Shown: one piece after another, positions 1 through 8,498 of the stretch
Layout of the letters: each line of letters begins with the position of its first letter
Position numbering within the stretch: position 1 is the first letter of the stretch
Source of the DNA: Geobacter sp. AOG2
GTDB lineage: Bacteria > Desulfobacterota > Desulfuromonadia > Geobacterales > Pseudopelobacteraceae
NCBI RefSeq assembly: GCF_019972295.1
Contig: NZ_BLJA01000001.1
Coordinates: 1,396,049-1,460,048 of the forward strand
Direction: 5' to 3'
DNA length: 64,000 bases
Translations under genes and position numbers: made by a program
Notes under the pieces: model-generated
What the model saw: the letters and a program-made list of their open reading frames with translations, nothing else
Told to the model about the DNA's origin: nothing
The model's database searches: none

Positions 1-221
1 CACGGCAGGTTGTCATGGAAAATGCGCCGAGTCTGCGCAGATAAGTATTCCCGTAGTCGGACTTTAGAAACAGCATGAAGAATGTCACAGAGTTGAAGCC
101 GCCTCTTTTGAACCAGGCCAGGCCGCGCCCTCAACTATAACGAACTGCGTACCGCGCAAACAGACTAAAAGATGCTCATGAAAGCTGCATTTGTCGTTGT
201 TATTTATCTATCCTCTTCAGG

Positions 222-252
222 TATTATCAAAATGATCTATCTATTATCAAAA
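222..252. repeat. Direct repeat TATTATCAAAA, two copies 20 bp apart
   Basis: The 11-mer TATTATCAAAA occurs at 222-232 and again at 242-252, on the same face of the helix (20 bp, about two turns). It sits in the AT-rich leader of the exbB operon. A cooperative regulator site is possible but not shown. Confidence 0.5.
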
Positions 253-342
253 CGGTAAAGCATGCTTTTATTTACAGGCTCCTATCTGTTCAGGCGATAG
301 GGCTGAGGCTAAACAGGGTCAGTAGCTGATATATGTTGTTGT

Positions 343-397
343 ATAAATAATGTAATAACGTTGAGCGGTTGTAAAATAAATAATGTTTATTTACAGG
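343..397. repeat. Direct repeat ATAAATAATGT (33-bp period) with a second repeat TTTATTTACAGG
   Basis: ATAAATAATGT is present at 343-353 and 376-386, exactly 33 bp apart, each preceded within a few bases by GTTGTA. The 12-mer TTTATTTACAGG at 386-397 is also present at 267-278. These are direct observations; their role is unknown, but phased AT-rich repeats next to a promoter commonly bind regulators or architectural proteins. Confidence 0.5.
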
Positions 398-426
398 TAT
401 TTGTATTCTAGCGTTAATTTGGCATG

Positions 427-450
427 CGTTATGAATATATATTTATATCG
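427..450. promoter_or_regulatory. ModE-like palindromic operator
   Basis: The 24-bp palindrome reads CGTTATGAATAT / ATATTTATATCG, with two mismatched pairs between halves. The published ModE consensus CGnTATATA-N6-TATATnnCG also spans 24 bp from CG to CG. By eye the right half matches best, and about three conserved positions differ overall. It is nested within a further TCTAGC/GCTAGA inverted repeat (407-412 and 453-458). A possible -10 (TAGACT, 455-460) lies next to it, so binding could control the exbB operon promoter. The molybdate/tungstate link is inference. Confidence 0.5.
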
Positions 451-532
451 ATGCTAGACTCGCTGGTTATTCTGTTTGGCAACACGAAATTTCAGTATTA
501 CACGAGCTCATTTGTGAGCCTCCTTTTCATGT

Positions 533-560
533 GGTGGGGGAACAGTCCCCCCCTTTTTTA
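533..560 (+). terminator. Intrinsic terminator in the leader of the exbB operon
   Basis: GGGGG (536-540) pairs with CCCCC (547-551) across loop AACAGT, followed at once by a run of six T (554-559). A second small hairpin, GCTCA-TTTG-TGAGC (506-519), lies just upstream. The terminator sits between the likely promoter zone and the exbB start at 642. It could therefore act as an attenuator, or it could end a short upstream transcript. Confidence 0.6.
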
Positions 561-572
561 GACGCACTCAAG

Positions 573-610
573 CACCAGTCGAAATATAAATACATATATA
601 TCGACTGGTG
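573..610. promoter_or_regulatory. Perfect 10-bp inverted repeat just upstream of exbB
   Basis: CACCAGTCGA (573-582) and TCGACTGGTG (601-610) are perfect inverted copies separated by 18 AT-rich bases. There is no T-run after it, so it is not a terminator. It could be a dimeric regulator site or a 5' UTR stem ending 31 bases before the exbB start codon. Its CACCA could also pair with TGGTG in the upstream terminator, a possible antiterminator contact. Confidence 0.55.
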
Positions 611-641
611 CGATAACCCCACTCGGGAAAAAGGACAAGGG

Positions 642-1056
642 ATGGACTGGCTGAAAGTGGCAATCGATTACGGAGTCATCGGGCTTTTGATTATCTTGAG
701 CGTGGCTGCGGTGGGTATCGCCATTGAGCGAGGATTGTACTTCAAAAGGGTATGTATCGGTGACTTTACCTGTAAACGGGAACTGGAACTGGCCTTGACG
801 AGAAAACTGCATCTGATCGCCACGATCGGCAGTAATGCCCCCTATATCGGGCTCTTGGGCACGGTGCTCGGCATCATGCTGACCTTCGCCACCATGGGGC
901 AGGAGGGCATGATGGACAGCAGCCGGATCATGACCGGACTGGCCCTGGCCTTGAAGGCCACCGCTGTGGGACTCCTGGTGGCCATCCCATCGGTGACGCT
1001 TTACAACCTGTTGCTGCGCAACGCCAAGGAACTCCTTATGAAATGGGATATTCGTC

Positions 1057-1076
<20 letters not shown>
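642..1076 (+). CDS. exbB: ExbB/TolQ-family proton channel subunit (short form)
   Basis: This 144-residue protein is the proton-channel part of the ExbB-ExbD motor, which energises TonB from the inner membrane. Three hydrophobic segments are visible (about residues 8-28, 60-85 and 108-130). The conserved MotA/TolQ/ExbB core includes the GLLGTVLGIM motif and the TAVGLLVAIP segment. The start at 642 is chosen over a longer frame because AAGGACAAGG lies just before it and homology begins there. It is shorter than E. coli ExbB, like other minimal ExbB proteins. It overlaps exbD by 20 bases and opens a metal-uptake operon, so it probably serves the TonB encoded at 7716. Confidence 0.88.
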
Positions 1077-1448
<372 letters not shown>

Positions 1449-1452
<4 letters not shown>

Positions 1453-2459
1453 CCCAATGCCATTATTGCGAATGGCGGTGTCGTCTCGATGAAACGGCCA
1501 GTGGCCGTTGCCGGATGTACCTGGCGACTGACGGTGGCATCCGGGAGCGGTTCCCCGGCAGGTGGAGCGGCTATATGGTGGCGCGAATCGAGACCATACC
1601 GTTTTATCATGCTTGGCCCGGAAGTCGTTGCCTGACCATCGGGACCGTGGGGTGCAATTTTTCCTGCACCTACTGTTCCAACGCCTTCGTCGCCAAAAAG
1701 GACCCGCTTGATGTGCTTCCAACGCTCTATACCTTCACGCCGCATGAAATTGTGAACATGGCCGCCAAGCTGGGTTGTCACGCCATTGTTTTCAATGTCA
1801 ACGAACCCGCGGTTTCGTTGCCGACCCTCGAACAGGTCGCCGACGAGGCCCGGCGATCGGGGATTCACATGGGATGCCTCACCAACGGCTACACCACTGA
1901 AGAATCAACCGAGCTATTGGCCAAGATTTTTTCGTTTATCAACGTCAGCCTGAAAGGGCTGGCACCGGAATTCAACAGGGCCTGCATCGGCATCCCTTCT
2001 GCGGCGCCGGTGCTGCGCAATATCCGCCGGTTGGCGGAGTTATGCCACGTTGAAATCACCACGCCGATAATCCAGGGAATAAATGACAACGAGATCGGAG
2101 AAATAGCCGACTTCATAGCCGGGGTGGATCGGAATATCCCCTGGCATGTCCTGAGGCTTTTACCGGAAGACGAGATGAAAGCAGCGGATTATCCGGATAT
2201 CGAGACCATCAACAGAACCCTCGACTCGGTCCGGTCCAGGCTTGCCTATATCTACTTTCATAACTTCGTCGGTTCCGACTGGGTCAATACCGTTTGTCCA
2301 GCCTGCGGCGAGACGGTCATGGAACGTTTCAGTCTGGGGTGCGGCGGAGACCGGTTGCAGGCCTATTCCTGTGTAGATGGCCGCTGCCCGGAATGCCATG
2401 AGCCCATACGTCTCGCAGGTACCTTCACCTCCTGGAACTCCGGCGAGGCGACGTCATGA
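1449..2459 (+). CDS. Radical SAM enzyme, AmrS/PflA-like, with C-terminal zinc-ribbon cysteines
   Basis: This 336-residue protein has an N-terminal CHYCEWRC segment and then the radical SAM signature CNFSCTYC (CX3CX2C) after the sequence LTIGTVG. That arrangement is typical of the AmrS group (radical SAM protein of AmmeMemoRadiSam loci) and pyruvate-formate-lyase-activase relatives. The C-terminus adds CPAC and CPEC pairs, probably binding zinc. Neither Memo nor AMMECR1 genes are nearby, so the usual AmmeMemoRadiSam partners are absent. Placed within a TonB/ABC operon and ATGA-coupled on both sides, it may make or modify a metal ligand, or activate a partner protein; its substrate is unknown. 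Confidence 0.8.
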
Positions 2460-3598
2460 GCATCGCCATCATCGACGCCCGGGAATGGCAACAACAGTTT
2501 GATCTGCGGACAGGCATAAAGGCGGACGCCTCCGGCCCGCTCACCGACAAGGTGAAACGGATCATCGGGACACATTATTATCCCGGTGATATGGACCCGG
2601 CCAGCAACCGTTGGGTATCGGACATGGCGCTCAAGGTGATCGAGACGTATGCGCCCCAATTCGTTTTCCTGACCTATGCCCGCCAGTACTTTGTGGATCG
2701 ATTCGGCTCGCTGACGCAGTCGGAGCGCCGCGCCATGATTGCGGACGTCTTTGCCGAGACGGAGTACTTTGCCCGGCAGTCCGGCTGCGAGACCATGATC
2801 GTGGGCCGTGGCGGCATGATGCCGTTGGCCGGCGAGATCGATCTCACCAAGCTTAACGGATTGGCTACGTTGTCCCACTGGTCGGCGCGTTATGCGGGAT
2901 TGCACGGCCCGAGCGCCGCCGATCTGGAACTGCTGGCGGCGGACAAACACGTCGCGAGAATCGTGTCGCGGGCCGAATTCCTCGCCCTGTTCGCCGGGGA
3001 AGACGAGCAGGCGGGGCGTGTGCCCGATTACCTGCTCGTCGCCAAACCGGGGCACGCCTTCCGTGCTTTGGGCTGTACGATCCGGCGTTCTGTCATGATT
3101 CCCGAGGCCGGCGAATACATTCCGGTCATGGGTGACATCTTACCGGGTGGGGAGATCACCGCCATCAAGCCGGCCATCATGGATGCCCTCGGTCGGGGGA
3201 GACGTGTCGCTCTCATCGTCCTAGAGGGGGTCGGCATGGACGACTTTCCGGCGGAGGCCGTCCCTTGCCGCAACGGCAAAGGATGGTTTCACTACGAACC
3301 GGGTGATGCCCAGTATCTTACCATTACCGGTGGAACCCATCGGGTCTTCGACTATCCGCCGGGATACCGTTTTTACGCTGAAGATTCCGGCCACAAGGAA
3401 TATCCGCTGTCGGGATATTTCAACCGAATTCCAGCCGGGACCATCGGCGTCGATTTTCCAGGCAGAAGCATTGCCGTGGGCAATAAGAGCATGTTCATGC
3501 ACATGGTGGCCGGTACGGATATTTGCGTGGAGTGCTTTGCCCGGAACCTCTACAACCAAGGCACCCTAGCTGTGGTACATCGCGAGGATAAGGCATGA
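2456..3598 (+). CDS. Unrecognised 380-residue protein of the metal-uptake operon
   Basis: I do not recognise a family with confidence. The protein looks soluble and cytoplasmic, with no signal peptide or membrane helix. Notable segments are the strand-like VALIVLEGVGMDDFP (about residues 244-258), a Gly/His-containing stretch ITGGTHRVFDYPPG (about 284-297) and a late CVEC pair. The first two recall the alkaline-phosphatase/phosphodiesterase superfamily only weakly. It is ATGA-coupled to both the radical SAM gene and the DUF364 gene, so it must be produced in step with them and probably acts in the same pathway. It is a good candidate for a new enzyme or metallochaperone of this system. Confidence 0.75.
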   Translation: MSIAIIDAREWQQQFDLRTGIKADASGPLTDKVKRIIGTHYYPGDMDPASNRWVSDMALKVIETYAPQFVFLTYARQYFVDRFGSLTQSERRAMIADVFAETEYFARQSGCETMIVGRGGMMPLAGEIDLTKLNGLATLSHWSARYAGLHGPSAADLELLAADKHVARIVSRAEFLALFAGEDEQAGRVPDYLLVAKPGHAFRALGCTIRRSVMIPEAGEYIPVMGDILPGGEITAIKPAIMDALGRGRRVALIVLEGVGMDDFPAEAVPCRNGKGWFHYEPGDAQYLTITGGTHRVFDYPPGYRFYAEDSGHKEYPLSGYFNRIPAGTIGVDFPGRSIAVGNKSMFMHMVAGTDICVECFARNLYNQGTLAVVHREDKA

Positions 3599-4497
3599 CC
3601 GGTACAGCGGACGGAACGGGCGTCGAGCGTGTCGAAAACGCCGTACTTCTGGATGAAACGGCGGCGGTCCTGCGCCGATTGTATGGAGGAAGAGAGGCCG
3701 ATGTCCGCATCGCACGGGTAATCGTCGGGATATACTTCGTGGGGGTCATGCTGGACAACGGTCAGACCGGCATTGCCTATACACCGCCGGAAATCATCAA
3801 CCGGGGCAGCACCAGGCTGTTGGCCCGCGACACCCGGATGGTAAAAGGAATGCAGGTCAGTGAAGCACTGGACGGAGGCGTCTCGGGCGAATTTGCCGAG
3901 GTCATCCGGCTTGCCTTGTTGAACGCCCTTTCCGCCCCGCTGCTGACCAGCGGAGAGTACCTGATGGACAGCTCCGGTGGAGCCGGACCCACGGCGCTCT
4001 TCGCCGGCCGCCGGGTGTGCCTGGTGGGGGCAATCGTGCCGTTGATCAGGAAGATTAGCGGGCTGGCAGCCGAGATCATAGTCATAGATCACAAGCAGGA
4101 TACCCGGAAACTGTTACCGGAAGTCATCCTGAGCGACCCGGACGATGCCGCTTCCGCCTTGGCGGCGTGCGATACGGCAATCTTCACCGGCGCCGCCATG
4201 GCCAACGGGACCTTGGCGGGGTTGATCGCGATGGTCGGCCGCTCTGCTGCGATGGCTGTCGTCGGGCCGTCGGCCGGGTGCGTGCCGGACGCGCTTTTCC
4301 GCAGAAACGTCGCCATGACCGGAACCGCCATCATCAACGACGGCAACCGGGCCCTGGATATTCTGGCCGAGGGAGGCGGCGCCTACCAGTTGTACGGGAC
4401 CTGCGTCCGCAAGCTAAACCTGTTGAACGGCTCACGGCTGGAAGAGTTGGGCATACCATATCACGCAGTTCGAGGAGGGAACCTTCATGATGGATGA
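3595..4497 (+). CDS. DUF4213/DUF364 protein (putative heavy-metal chelation family)
   Basis: This 300-residue protein matches the two-part DUF4213-DUF364 architecture. The N-terminal enolase-like half includes VGIYFVGVMLDNGQTGIAYT. The C-terminal Rossmann-like half includes VCLVGAIVPLI, DTAIFTGAAMANGTL and VVGPSAGCVPDALF. A structural-genomics study of a Desulfitobacterium member proposed a role in heavy-metal chelation, and such genes often sit beside FecCD-type transporters. No signal peptide is seen, so it is probably cytoplasmic. It could bind or release the imported metal. The start is ATGA-coupled to the previous gene, and its 3' end overlaps the FmdE gene by 11 bases. Confidence 0.82.
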   Translation: MTGTADGTGVERVENAVLLDETAAVLRRLYGGREADVRIARVIVGIYFVGVMLDNGQTGIAYTPPEIINRGSTRLLARDTRMVKGMQVSEALDGGVSGEFAEVIRLALLNALSAPLLTSGEYLMDSSGGAGPTALFAGRRVCLVGAIVPLIRKISGLAAEIIVIDHKQDTRKLLPEVILSDPDDAASALAACDTAIFTGAAMANGTLAGLIAMVGRSAAMAVVGPSAGCVPDALFRRNVAMTGTAIINDGNRALDILAEGGGAYQLYGTCVRKLNLLNGSRLEELGIPYHAVRGGNLHDG

Positions 4498-5068
4498 TTA
4501 TCCGGCTCTGCTGGCCGAGGCGGGCAAATTTCACGGTGAGGTGTGCACCGGGATCGAGATCGGCACACGTATGACCATGTGCGGGCTCGCACGTATCGGC
4601 ATCAGCGACCCCAAGGGAACCGACCGGAAAAAGTTGATGGTGTTCGTCGAGGTGGACCGGTGCACAACTGATGCGATCATGGCGCTGACCGGCTGCAAAC
4701 CGGGCAAGCGAACCATGAAAATCCGCGATTATGGCAAGATGGCCGCTACATTCATCAACTTGGAGTCGGGCAAGGCAATCCGGGTCGTGACCCGGATGGG
4801 CCGCAAGCAGAACAGTGAAGCGCCGCGGGAGAAACCTGATTTCGCGGGAGCGCCGGAGAATGAGTTGTTCTCCATCATGGAAGTGGAGGTGCCGTTGAGG
4901 CCTGAGGATATGCCGGGGAAACCGTTGCGTCGGGTTATCTGCGACCGGTGTGGGGAGAGCGTGATGGACGGGCGCGAAGTAGAGCATCAGGGTGAGACCC
5001 TGTGCAAGCCATGCTTCGATGGTGCGGACTACTATCGCACTCCTGCATCCCGTGCGGTCAGTGCATGA
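4487..5068 (+). CDS. FmdE-family protein with C-terminal zinc ribbon
   Basis: This 193-residue protein has the FmdE domain in its first ~130 residues, including the signature FHGEVCTGIEIGTRM. A C-terminal zinc ribbon follows (CDRCGE...CKPC, about residues 150-180). FmdE was named from the molybdenum formylmethanofuran dehydrogenase operon of methanogens. In bacteria, family members are often found with metal-transport genes; the biochemical role is not settled. A strong GAGGAGG ribosome site precedes the ATGATG start. Its presence here, with a ModE-like operator upstream, is part of the case for molybdenum or tungsten handling. Confidence 0.85.
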   Translation: MMDDYPALLAEAGKFHGEVCTGIEIGTRMTMCGLARIGISDPKGTDRKKLMVFVEVDRCTTDAIMALTGCKPGKRTMKIRDYGKMAATFINLESGKAIRVVTRMGRKQNSEAPREKPDFAGAPENELFSIMEVEVPLRPEDMPGKPLRRVICDRCGESVMDGREVEHQGETLCKPCFDGADYYRTPASRAVSA

Positions 5069-5103
5069 ACTTGATGTAACTACAATAACAGGAGGAGGAT
5101 GAT

Positions 5104-7074
5104 ATGCGGAGGTTGGTTGCAGTAAGTCTGGCTCTCTGTCTGGGGGTGGCGGTTACGCCGGCAGCAGTTTGGGCAGCGGACGTCGAACAGGTGGAGATGG
5201 AGCGGATCGGGGTAAAGGCCAAACGGGATGTCCTCCCTGTGTATAGCCCGGTTGCCGCCACGGAAAGCACGAAACTAACTACGGAGATCATCGATAGTGA
5301 GGAGATAAAAGCCACCAACCCAGTGGATTTTTACGACCTAATCAGCCGCGGCGCCGGTATGCAGGAGAGCTTCCAAGGGCGCAAGATCATGAACTTCATG
5401 ACCGTCCGTCAGGGCGGCGGGCTGAATCTCATCCTCGATGGGATGTATATCCCCAGCACCCAGGCGTCCCGAATCCTTGCACAATTCCCCGTGGACGCCA
5501 TCGAGTCGGTCAGGATCATTCGCGATTCGACAAGCCTGTCACTGGGTCCGGTCAAGGCATTCGCCTCCTATGCCAGCGCTCCGAATGAGGGGTGTGTCGT
5601 CATCACCACCAAACGCGGCTACCGGCCCGATGGAGGGGTGGTAGCCCAGTATGGTTCCCTTGATACGCGCGAGTTTCAATTTTATCACGGCAACAAAATC
5701 GGCAACTTCGACTACCACCTGACCGGCACCTCGACCGGCACCAGCGGCAGGTCAGGTGAGTATGCCGACGCAAAATCCATGTCGTTTCTGTTCAGCAACG
5801 GTTACGAAGGACCGAAGCTCAAGGTGAGTTCCATGCTGTTTTACGACAACGGCAAGCGTGATTTCCAGATAGCCGACGGCACGAGTCCTGTCGCCACCAA
5901 CATCCCTCATTGGGGATACGATCCCTTGGAGGGGCTCTGGTTCTCCTTCAATGCCAGCCTGCTCTGGACACCGACCCAGATTACGTCCTTGAACTACGGC
6001 CATGGTATGGTCGAGGATACGGAGTGGACCAGCACCTATAATGGCACGACAGGTGTGGAAACCCCAAAATCCAGCCATCAGCGCGACAGTTCGGACAACT
6101 ACCACCTCTGGCACACTGCGGTCTTCGGCAACAACACGCTCAAGGCGGGCGGCCAGATGGTCTGGTGGCACGAACCGACCGGTTATGCCTCCTACGACGG
6201 CAATGAGCGCGAAGAAACCCTTATCGGCGGCTATATCCAGGACGAACACAAGTTCATGGGAGGCAGGCTTACCGTAGACGGTGGATTCAGAATAGACGCG
6301 GACTACATGACCACCGGCGTCGACAAATATTCTCCTACGATGGTGACGAACAAGAAGATGAAGAACGAATGGACCAAGCCGGTGTACGAAGTCAGCATCG
6401 GCACGGCCTACAAACTGGACCCGATTTACACGCTCAATGCCCGGTTCGGGTACACCCATGCCGACCTTGATTCCTATCTGGCCACGGTCGACAACAAGAA
6501 CCTGCCTGCCGAGGAACGCTTCAAGTACGAACTGGGGGTGGGAGCAACCTATCACCCCGCCTTCAACCCCACGGTGACGATCTTTTACTACGACATCAAG
6601 GACTCGAAGAATGTCGCGAAGACCCAGACGTATAGTTCCGGTGGGGTACAGTATACCTACAACGTGTTCGACTCGTACAACGAAGGGCAGTGGGGGGGCG
6701 AAGTTTCCGTCGGCGGCAGCGTCCCCTATGGATTCGACTACAAGGCCAACTATTCCCACAAAGAATCCACGGTTTCATCAAATAACAACAGTATGCCGCG
6801 TGACTCTGCCTCGTTCCTGGTCGGCCATACCTATGGACCACTGAAGACCAATGTATCCATGCGGTATGTGTCGGCCTACGACCAGGGCACCAGCACCCCT
6901 CACGGAAACCTGCTCAAGCTCGATGCCAATATCGGCTACGACTATAAGATCAATCAATTGAGCGGTCGCATCATGGTCTTTGGCCGCAACCTGATGGATG
7001 ACCGGTACAAGACCTCGCAAAATTACGCCGACGTCGGTACCACATTCGGGGTGCGCCTGGAAGCCGGTTTTTAG
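5104..7074 (+). CDS. TonB-dependent outer-membrane receptor
   Basis: This 656-residue protein has a clear signal peptide (residues 1-24, ending AVWAAD). A TonB-box-like segment follows, then a plug domain (about 45-170) with FYDLISRGAGMQESFQGRK and ESVRIIRDSTSLSLGP. The rest is a beta-barrel rich in alternating Tyr/aromatic strands, ending in a terminal Phe, as outer-membrane barrels do. Its size is similar to BtuB and small siderophore receptors. It would bring a scarce metal compound into the periplasm using the ExbBD-TonB motor of the same operon. A good GGAGGAGG ribosome site precedes the start. The ligand cannot be read from the sequence. Confidence 0.92.
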   Translation: MRRLVAVSLALCLGVAVTPAAVWAADVEQVEMERIGVKAKRDVLPVYSPVAATESTKLTTEIIDSEEIKATNPVDFYDLISRGAGMQESFQGRKIMNFMTVRQGGGLNLILDGMYIPSTQASRILAQFPVDAIESVRIIRDSTSLSLGPVKAFASYASAPNEGCVVITTKRGYRPDGGVVAQYGSLDTREFQFYHGNKIGNFDYHLTGTSTGTSGRSGEYADAKSMSFLFSNGYEGPKLKVSSMLFYDNGKRDFQIADGTSPVATNIPHWGYDPLEGLWFSFNASLLWTPTQITSLNYGHGMVEDTEWTSTYNGTTGVETPKSSHQRDSSDNYHLWHTAVFGNNTLKAGGQMVWWHEPTGYASYDGNEREETLIGGYIQDEHKFMGGRLTVDGGFRIDADYMTTGVDKYSPTMVTNKKMKNEWTKPVYEVSIGTAYKLDPIYTLNARFGYTHADLDSYLATVDNKNLPAEERFKYELGVGATYHPAFNPTVTIFYYDIKDSKNVAKTQTYSSGGVQYTYNVFDSYNEGQWGGEVSVGGSVPYGFDYKANYSHKESTVSSNNNSMPRDSASFLVGHTYGPLKTNVSMRYVSAYDQGTSTPHGNLLKLDANIGYDYKINQLSGRIMVFGRNLMDDRYKTSQNYADVGTTFGVRLEAGF

Positions 7075-7093
7075 ACCTGTCGGGGAGCGAGAC

Positions 7094-7711
7094 ATGAAGG
7101 AAACTGACGTTCCGGCATATAACCGAGTGGCCCTGAGCGCGAATGTGTCGATATATGCATTCTACGCCACCCGTATTCTCGAAAGGACTGGCATTTCAAT
7201 GGGGAAATGCCTGGACGTCGGCTGTGGCGGCGGCTATCTGGGATTGGCGTTGTCGCGGCTTTCAAACTTCGACTTCGTTTTCCTCGATCAGTCGCCGGCC
7301 ATGCTCCGCTGTGCCGAGACAAACATCCGTGCCGAAGGGCTCGCCGCCAGAAGCCGCATCGTCCAGGGTCGGGTTCAGGCCATCCCCCTGGATGACGCGT
7401 CCGTGAACCTGGTGGTGAGCAGGGGCTCGGTGCCGTTCTGGGATGACCTTCCGGCGGCATTCCGGGAGATTCACCGGGTATTGGCGCCCTTGGGACGGGC
7501 TTACGTAGGGGGTGGGCTCGGCCCTCCGGAACTGAGGGATGCGCTCCGGGAACAGGCCCGGCGGGAAGATCCCGGATGGCAGGGACGGGAACATGCCATC
7601 CCACGGCGTGACACGGCTGAATACCGGGAGGCGCTCAACGCCGCCGGCATAGCGAACTTTACGGTTACCCGTAGCGACGAGGGGACATGGATCGAATTCG
7701 GGAAAGGATAA
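7094..7711 (+). CDS. Class I SAM-dependent methyltransferase
   Basis: This 205-residue protein has the SAM-binding motif LDVGCGGGYLGLAL (motif I), the acidic end of strand 2 (FVFLDQSPAML) and the later LVVSRGSVPFWDD segment typical of small-molecule methyltransferases of the UbiE/Methyltransf_11 type. The start at 7094 follows GGGGAG closely and is preferred to an upstream frame overlapping the receptor gene. Lying between receptor and tonB, it may modify the transported ligand or a chelator; with the radical SAM enzyme it gives the operon two SAM-using proteins. The substrate is unknown. Confidence 0.85.
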   Translation: MKETDVPAYNRVALSANVSIYAFYATRILERTGISMGKCLDVGCGGGYLGLALSRLSNFDFVFLDQSPAMLRCAETNIRAEGLAARSRIVQGRVQAIPLDDASVNLVVSRGSVPFWDDLPAAFREIHRVLAPLGRAYVGGGLGPPELRDALREQARREDPGWQGREHAIPRRDTAEYREALNAAGIANFTVTRSDEGTWIEFGKG

Positions 7712-7715
7712 CAGG

Positions 7716-8492
7716 GTGAAGGCCGAAGGCAAGGCATATCTCATCTCGGCATGCCTGCATCTGGCGGTTGTGGGAGCCGCTGTCGCGAGCGCCACGTTCC
7801 CCAAGGCAACTCCTGCTCCGGTTCCGGTCGACGTTACGTTGCTCCCGGCAGAACAGCCAGATGGTGCGGCTCAGGGTGGCAACCCCGGAACAACCGCTCC
7901 GGCGGCAATCCATGCTCGACGCTTTCTCCCTGTCCCGATTCTTCCCCAACCGTCTCTTCGGGAAATCGTACCTGACAGTCCAAACACCCGGCCCGAGGTG
8001 ATGTCGACCGCACCGGAAGCCGCGCCGGTCGCTGTTGCCGCAATGCCGGAAACGGTTAATGTCGCGCCCGGCCCAGCGGTCGTCACCCTGGCCGCAGCCG
8101 GTCCCGTCTCCTCGCCGTCCGGTCATGGAAATGGTGGAAGCGGTGCCGGAGAAGGCCTGGATCTTGCCGGAACAGGCTCGGGGGCCCGGGGCGAAAGTAT
8201 CGAAAGCCTTCGGGAGGGTTACATCAGGAAGAATTACGGTTACATCCGCGACCTTATTAACAGTAATTTGCGCTATCCCGGAAAAGCTCGCCGCTTGGGG
8301 TGGAGCGGGGCTCTCAAGGTCGAATTCCTCGTGCTGGAAGATGGGTCCGTGCAGGCTATCCGGGTAGCCAAAAGCTCTGGAGTGCCGCTTCTGGACCGCA
8401 ACGCCGAGGATACGGTCCGAAGGAGCGCTCCTTTTCCCCGGCCCCCGGTCAGCGCCCGGCTGGTGATACCGGTGGAGTATGTGCTCGAATAG
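7716..8492 (+). CDS. tonB: TonB energy-transducing protein
   Basis: This 258-residue protein has an N-terminal anchor helix (about residues 7-27). A long Pro/Ala-rich periplasmic spacer follows, then a C-terminal TonB domain (about 165-258) with the conserved YPGKARRLGWSG and the strand VEFLVLEDGSVQAIRVAKSSG. It contacts the TonB box of the receptor and passes on energy from ExbBD. The start is GTG at 7716, four bases after the methyltransferase stop, with GGAAAGG upstream. A dedicated tonB in the same operon argues for a specialised import system. Confidence 0.9.
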   Translation: MKAEGKAYLISACLHLAVVGAAVASATFPKATPAPVPVDVTLLPAEQPDGAAQGGNPGTTAPAAIHARRFLPVPILPQPSLREIVPDSPNTRPEVMSTAPEAAPVAVAAMPETVNVAPGPAVVTLAAAGPVSSPSGHGNGGSGAGEGLDLAGTGSGARGESIESLREGYIRKNYGYIRDLINSNLRYPGKARRLGWSGALKVEFLVLEDGSVQAIRVAKSSGVPLLDRNAEDTVRRSAPFPRPPVSARLVIPVEYVLE

Positions 8493-8498
8493 GAAGGA

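Larger units (their letters stand above)
1..641. other. AT-rich leader region without a supported gene
   Basis: I find no convincing coding sequence in these 641 bases; the short open frames have no family features. The first 180 bases have mixed composition, and bases 180-460 are strongly AT-rich and full of repeats. The second half carries a ModE-like palindrome, a small hairpin (GCTCA/TGAGC, 506-519), an intrinsic terminator and a 10-bp inverted repeat, all listed separately. It reads as the control region of the metal-uptake operon starting with exbB. Confidence 0.7.

Noticed and set aside
180-460. CRISPR-like or origin-like repeats in the AT-rich leader
   Set aside because: The repeats are 11-12 bp, irregularly spaced, with no spacers or DnaA-box series; regulatory repeats are more likely.
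531-641. N-terminal extension of exbB
   Set aside because: It would translate through the terminator and inverted repeat; the start at 642 has a better ribosome site and matches the family.
5752-6759. 335-codon open frame on the minus strand
   Set aside because: It is antisense to the TonB-dependent receptor, whose barrel sequence is convincing.
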